From assembly GCA_937127165.1 (NCBI GenBank), contig CAKZLR010000001.1, positions 1 through 5,369 of the forward strand: a DNA stretch of 5,369 nt, written 5' to 3'. Source of the DNA: an uncultured Candidatus Peregrinibacteria bacterium (GTDB lineage: Bacteria; Patescibacteriota; JACMRA01). Every line of letters begins with the position of its first letter. The first letter of the stretch is position 1. Of this stretch, positions 5,223 through 5,369 are shown piece by piece. The translations under genes were made by a program, and so were the position numbers. The notes beneath the pieces are model-generated. The model had not been told where the DNA came from and searched no databases. It worked only from the letters and a program-made list of their open reading frames with translations.

Positions 5223-5369
5223 CAAAGCAGGACCTTATCAAAAAAATTTATTTTTATGTAGTCGTAGCTTTTTCTATATTATTTTTATGTGCTGGTATTT
5301 TTGGCTTTGCTAGAGCTAATCTAGTAAGATTTGTCTTTACAAAAGTTGATGGTGATTCTATTCCTGTTA
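5207..5369 (+). CDS. membrane-anchored protein, N-terminal part only
   Basis: The reading frame is open to the window edge, giving 54 residues. It begins MSIMSTKQDLIKKIYF and continues with one hydrophobic segment at about residues 13-33 (rich in V, F, L and A, with KK before it), then a basic stretch with two arginines, then VFTKVDGDSIP. This suggests a short cytoplasmic N-terminus and a first membrane helix. I do not recognise the family; its opening is not that of ATPase subunit D, the usual gene after subunit B. The start is ATG 5207 or ATG 5216, both created by a 9-bp duplication. Neither has a Shine-Dalgarno site. It begins 20 bases after the subunit B stop, so the two are likely co-transcribed. 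Confidence 0.6.
   Translation, partial: MSIMSTKQDLIKKIYFYVVVAFSILFLCAGIFGFARANLVRFVFTKVDGDSIPV

Overview
The window is AT-rich bacterial-type DNA using the standard genetic code: both long genes use ordinary glycine codons and end in TAA. Three things point to a small-genome, AT-rich prokaryote: an A/V-type rather than F-type ATPase subunit, start codons without Shine-Dalgarno sites, and a glycosyltransferase without close named relatives. A candidate-phyla (Patescibacteria-like) bacterium would fit. That assignment is inference only, since no rRNA or taxonomic marker is present.

Layout, left to right. Positions 1-300 are very AT-rich, low-complexity DNA with three separate short tandem repeats and no credible gene. 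A possible promoter at 328-356 leads into a short ORF (377-568). Its end overlaps, in another frame, the start of an intact 439-residue GT-A type glycosyltransferase (504-1823). Positions 1824-1958 are non-coding. Positions 1959-3608, which look like a gene desert, read on the minus strand as one heavily decayed protein gene. Protein-like segments follow each other collinearly through three frames, with about ten frame changes and several in-frame stops. Ancestral length was about 500-540 codons, with a twin-arginine motif near the front. I do not recognise the family. A 153-base gap (3609-3761) separates it from the divergently transcribed, intact A/V-type ATPase subunit B (3762-5186). Twenty bases later a membrane-anchored protein of unknown function begins (5207) and runs off the end.

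The genes do not form one obvious pathway. Subunit B is notable for its neighbours: the usual partner genes, subunit A upstream and subunit D downstream, are not beside it. The most distinctive property of the window is how often short perfect or near-perfect tandem duplications (6-24 bp) occur. They lie in the intergenic DNA, inside the dead gene, in the short ORF before the glycosyltransferase, and across the start codon of the last gene. At least one sits exactly at a reading-frame break of the dead gene. This suggests that replication slippage is a major force on this sequence. No RNA genes, CRISPR arrays, insertion sequences or named defence systems were seen.
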